Below, piece after piece: positions 33,780 through 42,792 of a DNA stretch of 64,000 nucleotides (its first letter is position 1; every line of letters starts with the position of its first letter). The position numbers were made by a program, and so were the translations under genes. Where the stretch lies: contig JASMKO010000013.1 in assembly GCA_030749225.1 (NCBI GenBank), positions 1 to 64,000 of the forward strand. The letters run 5' to 3'. Below the pieces are notes generated by a model. That model was not told where the DNA came from, made no database searches, and saw only the letters and a list, made by a program, of their open reading frames with translations. The stretch comes from Verrucomicrobiota bacterium (GTDB taxonomy: Bacteria; Verrucomicrobiota; Verrucomicrobiia; Limisphaerales; UBA1096).

Positions 33780-34897
33780 TTCCCGAAGATTCGGGCGATC
33801 GGTTTGCCAGCTTTTGGGTTTTGCTCGCTGTAATCGAGTCCCAAGAAGTGGCAGAGGGTGGCGGCGATTTGATCCATCACGACCGGCTCTCCATCGGTCC
33901 ACTCGCCGCGCAGCGGACTGTCTGGGCTGATGACAGCCAGCCAGGTATTTTTGGCGTCCTTGATCTGTGCATTGTGGCTGTGCCAGTTCAGAGAAATATC
34001 GCCTCTGCCGTGGTCGGTGGTGATCATCAGGGTGGTCTTGTTCCGGTATTGTGCCTCATTCTGAAGCCAATTCCATAGTTCCTTGAAGAAGATGTCGAAC
34101 CGGGCGATGGCGGCAAGAACACGATCGTACCGTTTGTCGTGCGCCCAGTCATCGGTCTCGCCGAGGCTGAGATACAACACCCGAGGCCGGTGGGTCTTGA
34201 GGTGCGCCATGGCAAGCCGGAAGGTGATCTCGTCATGCCGCACCGTGTCCCACGGCGTAAGCATCTCGAACTGTAGCCGGCTTATGGACCGGATAACCGG
34301 ATCAGCGTGCGTGTAGGCCTCGTATCCGGTGTTGGTGAAAACCGCGCCTGCCTTGTGCTGCACTGCCACTCCAATCACGTCCCACGAGGCAAACGCGGCG
34401 ACCTGTTGTTGCGGCAAACCCAATTTGCGCCGGAGAAACTCGAGCACGGTGGGGTTGGGGTTCAGGACCTTGTCATTGCTGGTTATCAGGTCGTCCCGCG
34501 CCTGACCAGTGAGGATCTCCGAATAGCCGGGATAGGAAAAAAGCAGCCGATTGGCAAGGCGCACGGAGCTTCCTTTTTGCGGGTTGCCGGCAACGGAACC
34601 GTGCTGCTGCATCCATTCGCGCCAGAAGAACGGCATGAGTTTTTCGCGGCGCGCTATCGGTGTGTCGGCCCAAAAGCGGTTGTGGGTTTTGGTGCCTCCC
34701 GGTTTGCCGTCCTTGGTCGTTGCCTTGAGAACCTCAAGGTCGAGCCCCCCAAACAGTTCCTGATGCCGCAAACCGTCGAGCGTAATCAGAATCAGGTTTT
34801 CCGTCTTGCGTTCGGCGGCCAAGCCGCTGTTGAGCAGTAACGCGCCGGTCAGGACAGCCAGGCACTTGGCCAAGTGGAAGGGTTTTTTTTTTGTCAT
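33776..34897 (-). CDS. Secreted alkaline-phosphatase-superfamily protein
   Basis: Signal peptide starting [20 protein letters not shown]. The fold is that of the alkaline phosphatase/phosphodiesterase/sulfatase superfamily: [19 protein letters not shown] (metal-binding Asp), YSEILTG (the nucleophile region), [10 protein letters not shown], and [17 protein letters not shown] (metal-binding Asp-His). The CxPxR sulfatase motif is absent, so phosphatase, phosphodiesterase or phosphoglycerate-mutase-like activity is more likely. It lies one base downstream of the sulfatase gene and overlaps the prepilin gene by 4 bp. A palindrome copy (34865) encodes Leu-Ala-Lys at the start of the signal peptide. 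Confidence 0.88.
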   Translation of the reverse strand: MTKKKPFHLAKCLAVLTGALLLNSGLAAERKTENLILITLDGLRHQELFGGLDLEVLKATTKDGKPGGTKTHNRFWADTPIARREKLMPFFWREWMQQHGSVAGNPQKGSSVRLANRLLFSYPGYSEILTGQARDDLITSNDKVLNPNPTVLEFLRRKLGLPQQQVAAFASWDVIGVAVQHKAGAVFTNTGYEAYTHADPVIRSISRLQFEMLTPWDTVRHDEITFRLAMAHLKTHRPRVLYLSLGETDDWAHDKRYDRVLAAIARFDIFFKELWNWLQNEAQYRNKTTLMITTDHGRGDISLNWHSHNAQIKDAKNTWLAVISPDSPLRGEWTDGEPVVMDQIAATLCHFLGLDYSEQNPKAGKPIARIFGK

Positions 34898-34898
34898 G

Positions 34899-36680
34899 TC
34901 AGAGTCGTTTCACGTAGACGTAGTAGGCACCGCAAATGGGATTCGATCGGCCCTCGGCTAACCAGGTGTGCAGGCGAACTTGGCCAAGCGGGAGGGTCAC
35001 GGTGAACGTTGCGGCCTTGTCGCCTGGCTTTACCGGCTGGATTGCCAATTCGCGGTTCACAAACAACCGCGCTTCGGTAATCGGCAGCGCGCCCTGGCCA
35101 TTGTATGCTGCCCCTAGCGGAAGGTCGGCCTCGCGCGGCCAACGGCGCAGCTCGAACTCGTACCGGCCGGCTTGGGCGACGTTGAGTTCCCAGTAGCCGT
35201 TTTTCTGGTCGCCACGCCGGATCTGCCCCTGCTGGTCGATGAACACGTCGAGCCACTCGCAGGCGGTGATCATCATCGGGTTTTCGGCGTCGTGGCCGAT
35301 GATCACCCGCTGCGGTTCGTTGGCGGTGTCGCGAACGGAGGTCCACCAGTCGTTTAGGTGCGCCCGCATTTTCGCGGCCACGTCGGGGTGTCTATCGATC
35401 ACGTTTTTTTTATGAAGCGGATCGGTCTCGAGGTTGTACAGTTCGCTGTCGCGCAGCATGCGCCACCGTTTCCAAAGCACAGCACCGCTTTCACGCCTCA
35501 GGATGGAGGGTGAGTCTGGCGTGGGAAAATCGAGGCTGCCGGGCATGCGACTGTAGTTGATGACCAGCATGCGTTCAGCAGGCAACTCGGCTTCGCCGCG
35601 AAGGGCTGAGGCCAGGCTCATACCATCGAATTTGTGAGTGGCTTCGATGTCGCAAAGGTCGAGCAGCGTCGGGAGCAGATCCTGTGTCTGAGTCAGGCCA
35701 CCTATGTCGCGCGGCTTGCCGAGGCTACCGCCAGGCCAGCGGATGAAACAAGGCACACGGTGGCCGCCTTCCCAGAGTTGGGTTTTGCGGCCGCGCATGC
35801 CGGCGGGATAATAGGCGTGGCCGAAGGTGCTGCCGTTATCGGTCATGAAAAGCAGGATGGTGTTTTCCGCCAGGCCGGCCTCGTCGAGAAATGCCATAAG
35901 TCGGCCCATGTTGGTGTCGACATTGCGGATCATCGCGAGGTAGCGCACGAGGTTGCTTTTACTACGGGGTGTCATGCGTGGCAGCTTGGCGTTGGCCGCC
36001 ATTTCCTCCATTACCTCGATGTCCTCGTCCGGCGCGTAAAACGGCCCGTGCGGTGTGTTGGTTGGCAGGTAGGCAAAGAACGGTTCCCCGGTAGCGGCGC
36101 TGCGCTTGATCCAGTCGATGGCGTGATCGAAGAAAATATCGGTGCAGTAGCCGGTGAATTTTTTGCGTTTGCCGTTCCATCGGTAGGTGTCGTCGAAGTA
36201 GTTGTTGCCCCATTGATCCGGCACGGAGCCGATGTGTGAGGAGGGGAACCACAACGTCTCGTCGAAGCCGCGATCCTTCGGACGGTACGGATAATTGTCG
36301 CCGAGGTGCCACTTGCCGAAGATGCCAGTGCGGTAGCCTTGTTCGCGTAGCAGGCCGGCCATCGTTGGGAGGTTCTTCCTAAGGAGCGTGCGGCCGCTGC
36401 TCACGTTGATTGCCCCGTGGCGCGCCGGGTCGAGTCCAGTCATGAGTGAGCCGCGTGTCGGTGTGCACATCGGCGAGGCGTGATAGTCGGTGAGTCGCAC
36501 ACTCTGCCCGTGCAGCTTATCGAGAAACGGTGTGTTGAGCACCGGGTTGCCGTGCACGGAGAGTTCGGGATACCCCTGATCATCCGTCATTACGAGGATC
36601 ACGTTCGGCCGGGCCGCTTGGCCAAGCGGAAGGGCTGTCGCCATCGACACTGACAGGAAAAAGGCAGGGAGAAATCGCAT
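34899..36680 (-). CDS. Secreted type I sulfatase
   Basis: A formylglycine-dependent sulfatase. The modification motif CTPTRGS follows the metal-binding VILVMTDDQGYPELS; GIFGKWHLGD and the distal LLFMTDNGS (Asp-Asn) complete the active site. The signal peptide (MRFLPAFFLSVSMATALPLG) starts at ATG 36680; the in-frame TTG upstream lies in a palindrome (36732). The C-terminal 130 residues after the sulfatase core form a beta-rich extension. First gene of a tight run with the phosphatase-like, prepilin and lipoprotein genes. Its anaerobic/oxygenic maturase is not in the window. Substrate (sulfated polysaccharide or small ester) cannot be decided. Confidence 0.95.
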   Translation of the reverse strand: MRFLPAFFLSVSMATALPLGQAARPNVILVMTDDQGYPELSVHGNPVLNTPFLDKLHGQSVRLTDYHASPMCTPTRGSLMTGLDPARHGAINVSSGRTLLRKNLPTMAGLLREQGYRTGIFGKWHLGDNYPYRPKDRGFDETLWFPSSHIGSVPDQWGNNYFDDTYRWNGKRKKFTGYCTDIFFDHAIDWIKRSAATGEPFFAYLPTNTPHGPFYAPDEDIEVMEEMAANAKLPRMTPRSKSNLVRYLAMIRNVDTNMGRLMAFLDEAGLAENTILLFMTDNGSTFGHAYYPAGMRGRKTQLWEGGHRVPCFIRWPGGSLGKPRDIGGLTQTQDLLPTLLDLCDIEATHKFDGMSLASALRGEAELPAERMLVINYSRMPGSLDFPTPDSPSILRRESGAVLWKRWRMLRDSELYNLETDPLHKKNVIDRHPDVAAKMRAHLNDWWTSVRDTANEPQRVIIGHDAENPMMITACEWLDVFIDQQGQIRRGDQKNGYWELNVAQAGRYEFELRRWPREADLPLGAAYNGQGALPITEARLFVNRELAIQPVKPGDKAATFTVTLPLGQVRLHTWLAEGRSNPICGAYYVYVKRL

Positions 36681-36769
36681 GGGTGGATTGTAGCGGCAGG
36701 CAACACCGTTGCGCAACCCGCTAGTGTGCCACTTGGCCAAGCTTGCTGGTCAATGGGTTTTGTGAGTTG

Positions 36770-38356
36770 ATGGCTGCCCCCGGAATGACGCAGTTTGGCA
36801 CATGGCAACCGAAGATTCGTGGCAGACTGTTTTACAACTGGCCGTGCGGCACGTGCGAGGAAGCACTGCGTTTCATTAGTCCGGTTCAGCTTGGCTCCAA
36901 GCCTTACGATGTCGCTATCGTCGGCGCGGGTGTGGTCGGCTGTGCATTGGCGTACCGGCTGTCGATGTACGACTTGCGTGTGCTTTTGGTCGAACGCCTG
37001 CATGATGTTGGCGAAGGCACCAGCAAGGCCAACAGCGCGCTCATCCATACTGGCTATGATGCCAAGCCGGGCACACTCGAGTCGGAATTGCTCCGCGAGG
37101 CTGCGGCTTACTGGCCGGATCTGGCCGCGCGGTTGAAAATCCCGCTCGATCCGATCGGTGGCATCATGATGGCAGTGACCGACGAGCAGGAACGCCAGCT
37201 CGAGGTCGCTAAAAAAAATGCCTACGCCAACCGTGCTACGGACGTGAGCATCCTCAGCGCTGCAGAGGTTCGCGAACGCGAGCCCAATGCCTCGTCCGAC
37301 GTGTGCGGCGGGTTGCTTGTACCACGCGAGTCGATGATCGATCCGTTCATGGCATCGATTGCCTACGCTGAGGTGGCCTTGGTCAACGGCATTGATCTTT
37401 TGCTCGGCGTGGACATCGCCGGCGTGGAATTGGGCCAAGCACTGCATCACCTCATCACCGCCGACGGCCACCGACTGCCGGCATGTCGCATCGTCAATGC
37501 CGCCGGGCTAGGCAGCCGCCGGTTGGCGGACGGCTACGGTGGCGGCGCCTTTGACATCAATCCGCGCCGCGGCCAGTTCGTGTTGTTCGACCAATCCGCC
37601 CGATCGCTTGTGCGGCACATCCTGCTGCCGGTGCCCACAGTGAATACCAAGGGCGTGCTGGTCTCGCCGACCATTTTCGGGAATCTGCTCGTCGGGCCGA
37701 CCGCCGAGGATTTGCCACTCGATGATCCAGAGGCTGCGCATACCACCCTCGAGGGTATACGTAGGGTCATCGAGGGCGGCTCGTGTTTGGTCAGCGGCCT
37801 GACTGAGCAGCCGGTCGTCGCCACTTATGCCGGAGCACGATGTGCCTGCAACCAGGGAAGTTACGTGATTCGCTACAACGACGGCGCCCCTGGTCTGGTT
37901 ACGCTCACCGGCGTGCGCTCCACCGGGCTGACCGCCTCGATTTCGCTGGCGCGTCACTTGATCGATGGGATGCAAAAAGAGCTTGGCCTTGAGCTTTCAC
38001 CTGACATCGAAGCGTTGGATACCAGACCTGAGAGCGCTTGGCCCGGTTGGTGGCGGCGACCGTTCGCAAACGACACAGTCGATGCCCGTGTCGATCACGG
38101 CTGCGTCGTTTGTTTTTGCGAAGTTATCAGTGAAGGTGAAATCCGTGACGCGCTCGATTCGCCACTCAAGCCCCGCACGATGGATGCGCTCAAGCGGCGA
38201 ACGAGGTCGATGATGGGGCGCTGTCAAGGATTCGACTGCCAGGTGCCGCTGGCGGAAATCATGTCCAGTCACACCGGCATCACCATTTCGCAACTCACCA
38301 AGAATGGTCCTGGCAGCGAGTTGGTCGCACCTAGCCAAAGGGCGTTTACTGCATGA
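36770..38356 (+). CDS. FAD-dependent GlpA-like dehydrogenase with [2Fe-2S] BFD domain
   Basis: The Rossmann motif YDVAIVGAGVVGCALAYRLS with LLVERLHDVGEGTSKANSAL marks the glycerol-3-phosphate-dehydrogenase-like (DAO fold) family. The C-terminus has a bacterioferritin-associated-ferredoxin-like cluster domain: CFCEVISEGEI and, 30 residues later, CQGFDC. This layout is known from GlpA-like enzymes of anaerobes, where the partner is a second flavoprotein as found directly downstream. Start uncertain: ATG 36770 or 36785; the 40 residues before the FAD motif are not family-typical. It overlaps the next gene by 4 bp (ATGA). Divergent from the sulfatase over about 90 bp that hold a palindrome at 36732. 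Confidence 0.88.
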   Translation: MAAPGMTQFGTWQPKIRGRLFYNWPCGTCEEALRFISPVQLGSKPYDVAIVGAGVVGCALAYRLSMYDLRVLLVERLHDVGEGTSKANSALIHTGYDAKPGTLESELLREAAAYWPDLAARLKIPLDPIGGIMMAVTDEQERQLEVAKKNAYANRATDVSILSAAEVREREPNASSDVCGGLLVPRESMIDPFMASIAYAEVALVNGIDLLLGVDIAGVELGQALHHLITADGHRLPACRIVNAAGLGSRRLADGYGGGAFDINPRRGQFVLFDQSARSLVRHILLPVPTVNTKGVLVSPTIFGNLLVGPTAEDLPLDDPEAAHTTLEGIRRVIEGGSCLVSGLTEQPVVATYAGARCACNQGSYVIRYNDGAPGLVTLTGVRSTGLTASISLARHLIDGMQKELGLELSPDIEALDTRPESAWPGWWRRPFANDTVDARVDHGCVVCFCEVISEGEIRDALDSPLKPRTMDALKRRTRSMMGRCQGFDCQVPLAEIMSSHTGITISQLTKNGPGSELVAPSQRAFTA

Positions 38357-39312
38357 GCAACGCGCAACATTTTAAAGTGGCGATCATTGGCGGTGGGCCG
38401 GCCGGCATCGGCGTGGCTGTCGGCTTGGCCAAGCGCGGTGTTGGGCCGGTCGTGTTGATTGAACGCCGCACTGAGATCGGTGGCACACCGATGGGTTATC
38501 GCAAAAAACCGGGCGGTGTGCCGACCTTTGTTGAGTGGACGCGTGGTCGGGTGGTGTTCGGCGAAGAACTGGCTGGGCGATTGGCTAAGCGTCTGGCTCT
38601 TACCGACACCGCGATTCGGTTGAGCACGCAGGTGACAAAAATTGATCCCGCTGAAAAACGACTGACTCTGCTTGGGCAGGAAGGTGTTTGCGACATCACC
38701 GCCGATGCCGTCGTGTTGACAGCCGGTGCGCGCGAACAGACACCCGCCGAGAAGGGTTGGCTCGCCGGTGCGCGAACGTCGCGGGTCGGTTTCACGCGCC
38801 ACCTGACTGGCTGGCTGGATGGTCACGGGTTGCTCCCCGCACGCAAGCCGGTCGTCGTTGGCTCGGACCTGATCGCCTACTCGGCGGCGGCGAAGATGCG
38901 TGATGCGGGCAGTGACGAGCCGGTGATGATCGACCAGCGACGTGGCCCCAGTGCTGGGTTGTTTGAGCGGTTTTTTTTCCGTCGCTGGACACGCCCTGAT
39001 TGGCCGGGTGGCGTGACGGCTGTTGAGATAAAGGGTGACCGCTACTTTGTCGGTATAAAGTCAAACGATGGGAAAGAGTGGCCCGGGGACGGCGTGATTA
39101 TTTGTGGGGAACTGGTGCCTAACACCGAGCTGGCGCTACTGGGTGGTCTGGCCGTCGAGCTACCATCTCGACAACTGCAATTGGCACGTGGTCAAGCGCT
39201 CTCACAGCCGGGTTGGTTTGCCGCTGGCAACGTGCTTGGTGGGTTCCATGGCGCGCAGTGGTGCTACTTCAACGGCCGCCGCGTGGCCCGTACAGTCTCG
39301 CATTTTCTCTAG
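38353..39312 (+). CDS. FAD/NAD(P)-dependent oxidoreductase, partner of the GlpA-like protein
   Basis: The nucleotide-binding motif AIIGGGPAGIGVAVGLAKRG begins at residue 10; a second NAD-binding region and the terminal AAGNVLGG (the FAD-contact motif with GN instead of GD) complete the fold. It resembles the HcnB/GlpB-side subunits that pair with GlpA-like proteins carrying BFD domains. 319 aa is shorter than typical two-dinucleotide-binding flavoproteins (about 400). The 4-bp overlap with the upstream gene suggests coupled translation and a two-subunit complex. The usual third partner (DUF1667) is absent. Physiological substrate unknown. Confidence 0.87.
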   Translation: MSNAQHFKVAIIGGGPAGIGVAVGLAKRGVGPVVLIERRTEIGGTPMGYRKKPGGVPTFVEWTRGRVVFGEELAGRLAKRLALTDTAIRLSTQVTKIDPAEKRLTLLGQEGVCDITADAVVLTAGAREQTPAEKGWLAGARTSRVGFTRHLTGWLDGHGLLPARKPVVVGSDLIAYSAAAKMRDAGSDEPVMIDQRRGPSAGLFERFFFRRWTRPDWPGGVTAVEIKGDRYFVGIKSNDGKEWPGDGVIICGELVPNTELALLGGLAVELPSRQLQLARGQALSQPGWFAAGNVLGGFHGAQWCYFNGRRVARTVSHFL

Positions 39313-39329
39313 GATGTTGATTGGAAAAT

Positions 39330-40610
39330 ATGTCCCATGATAGTTTTTCTCGCATAAGATTCAAAGGGCTGATGAACAGGACTTTTGACGTGATTATCAT
39401 TGGTGGTGGCGCATCGGGTTGCAGCACCGCAATGCAGCTTTCGCTTCAGGGCAGGAGTGTCCTTGTATTGGACAAGGCCCAGTTTGGTTCCGGATCAACC
39501 GGACAGGCAGCTGGTTTGGGAGCTCAGTTGCGGAGCAACCCGATCGAAACACGGCTTCTCATGGAGGGCATTGAGGTGGTTGGCGAAATGGAGAGGAAAC
39601 TCAACGAGAAAATCTTTACTAGGACGGGATCGCTTCACGTCGCCGCCACCGAGGATCGTGCAGAGGAATTGAGGGACTTTGTTGAATCTGGAAAGACCAT
39701 CGGTTTCGATATCGATCTTGTGGACATGGAGTTCGCCAAAAGTCGGCTGCCTTGCATGCGAACTGACGATCTGATTGAGTTTTGCTACTGTCCGACCGAC
39801 GGGCATTTCGCGCCCAGCGAACTGTTGAACGGCTACATCAGGATAGCGCGGGATGCCGGGGCCACTTTCTTGTCCCAGACACGCGTGGAGGACATCATGA
39901 TGTCGGGGGGTAGGGTCAAGGGCGTCCAAACAGCCAGTGCATCCTTTTTTGCTCCAGTTGTGGTTAACGCGGCCGGTCCGTGGTCCTATCTGGTTGCGGA
40001 GTTGACGCAGACTCCCATGGCGACCGCGACGCTGGGGCATTACTATCTGGTGACGGAGCCGGTTCAGGGGGTGGAGATTTCTCCAACGGATGCGGCCATT
40101 AGGGACAGGGCCAACCGCATTTATTCGAGACCCGAGATGGGTGGGCTACTGGTTGGGTCGTACGAAGAGGAGCCTGTTGAATACAGCATGGAAGCACTGC
40201 CCGAGGATTTCCAAATGTCGGAAATTCGGATTCAAAGGGACAACCTCAATGTTGCTTTGCTGATCGAGGCCGCATCGCAGCGATTCCCATTCATCAACGA
40301 ACGAACACCCATGAGTGTCACAACGGGCATCATGACTTTCACCCCCGATGGGCATGCGCTCTGCGGTCCGGTGCACGATGTCGAGGGGCTTTACTACTGC
40401 ACCGGGTTCAACGGCCGTGGTGTATTCCAGAGCACCTCGGTAGGTCTTCTCCTGTCTGACATCATATGCAAAGGACACAGTCGCTACCAAATGGGACATC
40501 TCGACGTGGACCGGTTTTCAGGTGAGCCATGGCTTGGCGACCGTGAATCCATAAGGACTCGCTGTCGAGACCGCTACGCGAATCATTACTTGATTGCCTC
40601 CAAGAGCTGA
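39330..40610 (+). CDS. FAD-dependent amino-acid/sarcosine-oxidase-like (DAO) protein
   Basis: FDVIIIGGGASGCSTAMQLS is the FAD motif; GSTGQAAGLGAQLRSNP and the C-terminal TFTPDGHALCGPVHDVEGLY with CTGFNGRGVFQSTSVG match the DadA/SoxB (DAO) family. The last motif (GFNGRG) is where D-amino-acid and sarcosine oxidases contact the flavin. It follows the two flavoprotein genes by under 20 bp and is probably co-transcribed, giving a three-flavoprotein operon. The start is ATG 39330 or ATG 39372 (MNRTFDV); the latter sits closer to the FAD motif. Substrate (amine, amino acid, hydroxy acid) cannot be inferred from sequence. Confidence 0.88.
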   Translation: MSHDSFSRIRFKGLMNRTFDVIIIGGGASGCSTAMQLSLQGRSVLVLDKAQFGSGSTGQAAGLGAQLRSNPIETRLLMEGIEVVGEMERKLNEKIFTRTGSLHVAATEDRAEELRDFVESGKTIGFDIDLVDMEFAKSRLPCMRTDDLIEFCYCPTDGHFAPSELLNGYIRIARDAGATFLSQTRVEDIMMSGGRVKGVQTASASFFAPVVVNAAGPWSYLVAELTQTPMATATLGHYYLVTEPVQGVEISPTDAAIRDRANRIYSRPEMGGLLVGSYEEEPVEYSMEALPEDFQMSEIRIQRDNLNVALLIEAASQRFPFINERTPMSVTTGIMTFTPDGHALCGPVHDVEGLYYCTGFNGRGVFQSTSVGLLLSDIICKGHSRYQMGHLDVDRFSGEPWLGDRESIRTRCRDRYANHYLIASKS

Positions 40611-40740
40611 TCTTGAAGTTCAACCGGGTAGTTCCGTTGGAAAAAAGGCTCACCATGCTCGGGTCGGCCGTTTGTGAACTGCCTCCGGCAGCTAAGCGCT
40701 AGGCCAAGTGGAGAGGAAATATCGCTTGGCATACTCACCG

Positions 40741-41496
40741 TCAATATCCGAAGGCAGGCTTATAGCAGGCATTATCGGGTGCGGATTGAGTGTCTTCAGC
40801 TCGTCCTGACGGGCCGTCCGTCAGACCGAAGTGTTTGGCGCGAAGTGCGGATGCCTTGCGATACTCAGCATGGCCGTCGGACATGACGAGGTTCCCGCCC
40901 TTGAAATGCACGGAGGCGTACCAGTCTGATTTGGGACCTCTTGAGTGATGCCAGTAGGTGTACATGCCCTTGCCGCAGCCACCGAATGATGGGCCGTAGG
41001 AGGGGCGCAATGCCGTGTAGCTCACAAGACGAACGGTTTCCTGAATGATCGCCACCTCCGAAGGGTTGAGTACGCGGTCCATCGACATGTCCATTACGAC
41101 GCCGTTGGGCAGGTAACTGGTGGCACTGGTTTTGGTGGCGTCCGAGGCGTCACCCGGTTTTTTCGCATCCGGGCACGTGTATACCTCGGTGCTGGGTCGA
41201 TCTTGTTTTTGGAGATAGGGCGCGATGGCGTATAGGCAGTTGTTGCGCCAGTAGGAGTTGCGCTTGTTCATGAAGTCCGGCACCTGCGACGCCTTGGGCG
41301 GGTATTTCTCGAAGTCGTTCTCGTAAAGCACCAGTGCGATGCCGATCTGTTTCATGTTGCCGAGGCACTGGGTCTGCCTGGCCTTTCCCTTCGCCTTGGC
41401 CAGAGCCGGCAGCAGCAACGCCGCAAGGATGGCAATGATGGCAATGACCACCAAAAGTTCAATCAGCGTGAATGCCCGGTTTGATTTTGGTTTCAT
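40741..41496 (-). CDS. Prepilin-type protein (type II secretion G-like)
   Basis: [20 protein letters not shown] with a long hydrophobic helix and [20 protein letters not shown] is the PVC prepilin N-terminus. The C-terminal part has the marker [17 protein letters not shown]. Start ATG 41496; the 28 codons upstream are not part of the family. 251 residues. It is the second such gene of the window (other at 32994) and again lies beside a secreted carbohydrate enzyme, the GH99 gene 100 bp upstream on the same strand. Confidence 0.92.
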   Translation of the reverse strand: MKPKSNRAFTLIELLVVIAIIAILAALLLPALAKAKGKARQTQCLGNMKQIGIALVLYENDFEKYPPKASQVPDFMNKRNSYWRNNCLYAIAPYLQKQDRPSTEVYTCPDAKKPGDASDATKTSATSYLPNGVVMDMSMDRVLNPSEVAIIQETVRLVSYTALRPSYGPSFGGCGKGMYTYWHHSRGPKSDWYASVHFKGGNLVMSDGHAEYRKASALRAKHFGLTDGPSGRAEDTQSAPDNACYKPAFGY

Positions 41497-41595
41497 TTTG
41501 AGGTGCGAGTTGTCGGGCGAATGTACCAACTCGCTCAATGCTGTCAAACGGTAATGGGCAATGGACGTGATCTTGGGCAAGTGCTTCGCCTTTCA

Positions 41596-42657
41596 CTAAA
41601 ACCGTCCCACCCAATGCGCGGTTCGCTCGAGGTACCAGTTGGGATTCCGGGGTAGGTAATTCTCGTATTTGTAGACATCAATCCGTTTGGGTATCGCTGG
41701 TTCAATTTGTGTTCCCTCATGCCATTCGTTGAATGAGGTGATTCCGATCACATCGGGCTCAACCTTGATGGCTGCTTCAAATCCGCGATCGTAATACGAG
41801 CCATTCTCTCGGCCCCTCGTATTGCGTCCGTTCCAGGGTCGGATCCGGGTGTCATCGTAGCCGGGCGCTACGCAGGGGATAAACAGTTTGTCATTTTTTT
41901 TCGCCCAAGAGGCCAAGGATTTCCAGTTGGACGGAGTCGAGCCGTAGGTGAATCCATCTATGGCAAAGTAGGTGTAAAAACCGTCAAAATGTCCCTTCAA
42001 AAAAAATTCACCCTCCTTTTCCTTAACCCATAGGCCGATGATGATTGAATCGTACTGAGTTCCCCGAATCGTTTGCGCTCCGTTGGGAGAAAAAACCGTG
42101 GCCCAGTCGTTGGGCTTCGTCAGGTAGGAATCATAGAGATAAAACATGGTGCGATTCCCTTGCCTGCTGTCCCGGTAAAGGGCGGGATGGGAGCCGTGAC
42201 GGTCCAACAGGTAGGTGATGGCTTCACGGACTGTGCCCGGGTTGCGGCCGCCTGGGCCAATGTGGGGTTCTATGTGAAAATTAATCCGGATGCCTTCCTT
42301 TTGCGCCGCATCGAAAAGTGCAGGCAGCGTGCGGTCCGTGAACGAATTTTTCCCCCACCAGGACACGCAGATGGTTCCGACCCCTGCCTGTCTAAGCTGT
42401 CCCATGTGTTTCCGGAGCGTGGCAGGGTCATTCACGCTGTAACAACCTAGGTCGGGATAGAAATTGGCCCCGATGTCCTCACCGCCTGGGTACGATTTGG
42501 GGGGACCACTCCGTGTGGAGACGGCATGATTCCAGTGATCGTAAGCGCCATCGGTTTCTGGATTCCCAAACCAAGGATAGTAAAAGGCGTGAACCCTTCG
42601 GTTTATCGGGGTGGCTCGTGGTTCGGCTTTGGCATTATCCGGGGGCCGCTTGGCCAA
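41596..42657 (-). CDS. GH99 endo-alpha-mannosidase-like enzyme, cut off from its signal peptide by a TAG
   Basis: The sequence is strikingly like eukaryotic endo-alpha-mannosidase (MANEA) and bacterial GH99: FYYPWFGNPETDGAYDHWNH, INFHIEPH, FYLYDSYLTKP, FDGFYTYFAIDGFTYGS, and ITSFNEWHEGTQIEPAIPKR. The acid/base and nucleophile-side glutamates (in HIEPH and SFNEWHEGTQIE) are intact. GH99 enzymes cleave within alpha-mannan or Glc/Man-alpha-1,3-Man chains. The open frame has only a TTG start (42657) within a near-palindrome and lacks a leader. In the same frame, a signal-peptide-like segment begins at an ATG at 42792 that overlaps the upstream ankyrin gene's stop (ATGA), but a TAG at 42694-42696 interrupts it. 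Either a nonsense mutation, a sequencing error, or readthrough. Confidence 0.88.
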   Translation of the reverse strand: MAKRPPDNAKAEPRATPINRRVHAFYYPWFGNPETDGAYDHWNHAVSTRSGPPKSYPGGEDIGANFYPDLGCYSVNDPATLRKHMGQLRQAGVGTICVSWWGKNSFTDRTLPALFDAAQKEGIRINFHIEPHIGPGGRNPGTVREAITYLLDRHGSHPALYRDSRQGNRTMFYLYDSYLTKPNDWATVFSPNGAQTIRGTQYDSIIIGLWVKEKEGEFFLKGHFDGFYTYFAIDGFTYGSTPSNWKSLASWAKKNDKLFIPCVAPGYDDTRIRPWNGRNTRGRENGSYYDRGFEAAIKVEPDVIGITSFNEWHEGTQIEPAIPKRIDVYKYENYLPRNPNWYLERTAHWVGRF

Positions 42658-42693
42658 TTTCCCCCCATCGACAATTGCAGGTGAACCGGTTTG

Positions 42694-42792
42694 CTACGTT
42701 GCAGAGAATTGCGCCGTGACACCTTGAAAAATACCAATCAACAGGATTGCCCTGAGTGCCGCGCTACAAGGAAACGTCAGGCCATCATTCAT
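42694..42792 (-). pseudogene. Detached signal peptide of the GH99 gene (ends at in-frame TAG)
   Basis: Codons from ATG 42792 read MNDGLTFPCSAALRAILLIG and on to VTAQFSAT before TAG (42694-42696); the frame then continues, stop-free, through 12 codons into the GH99 domain. The segment has a basic/polar start, a hydrophobic core and an Ala-x-Ala-like cleavage site, so it looks like the proper leader of the enzyme. The ATG overlaps the upstream ankyrin-lipoprotein stop as ATGA, the coupling seen elsewhere in the window. That makes chance unlikely. Confidence 0.65.

Noticed and set aside
42657-42669. G/C homopolymer near the GH99 TTG considered as a frameshift site
   Set aside because: The signal-peptide segment is already in the same frame as the enzyme and is broken only by the TAG, so no frameshift is needed.
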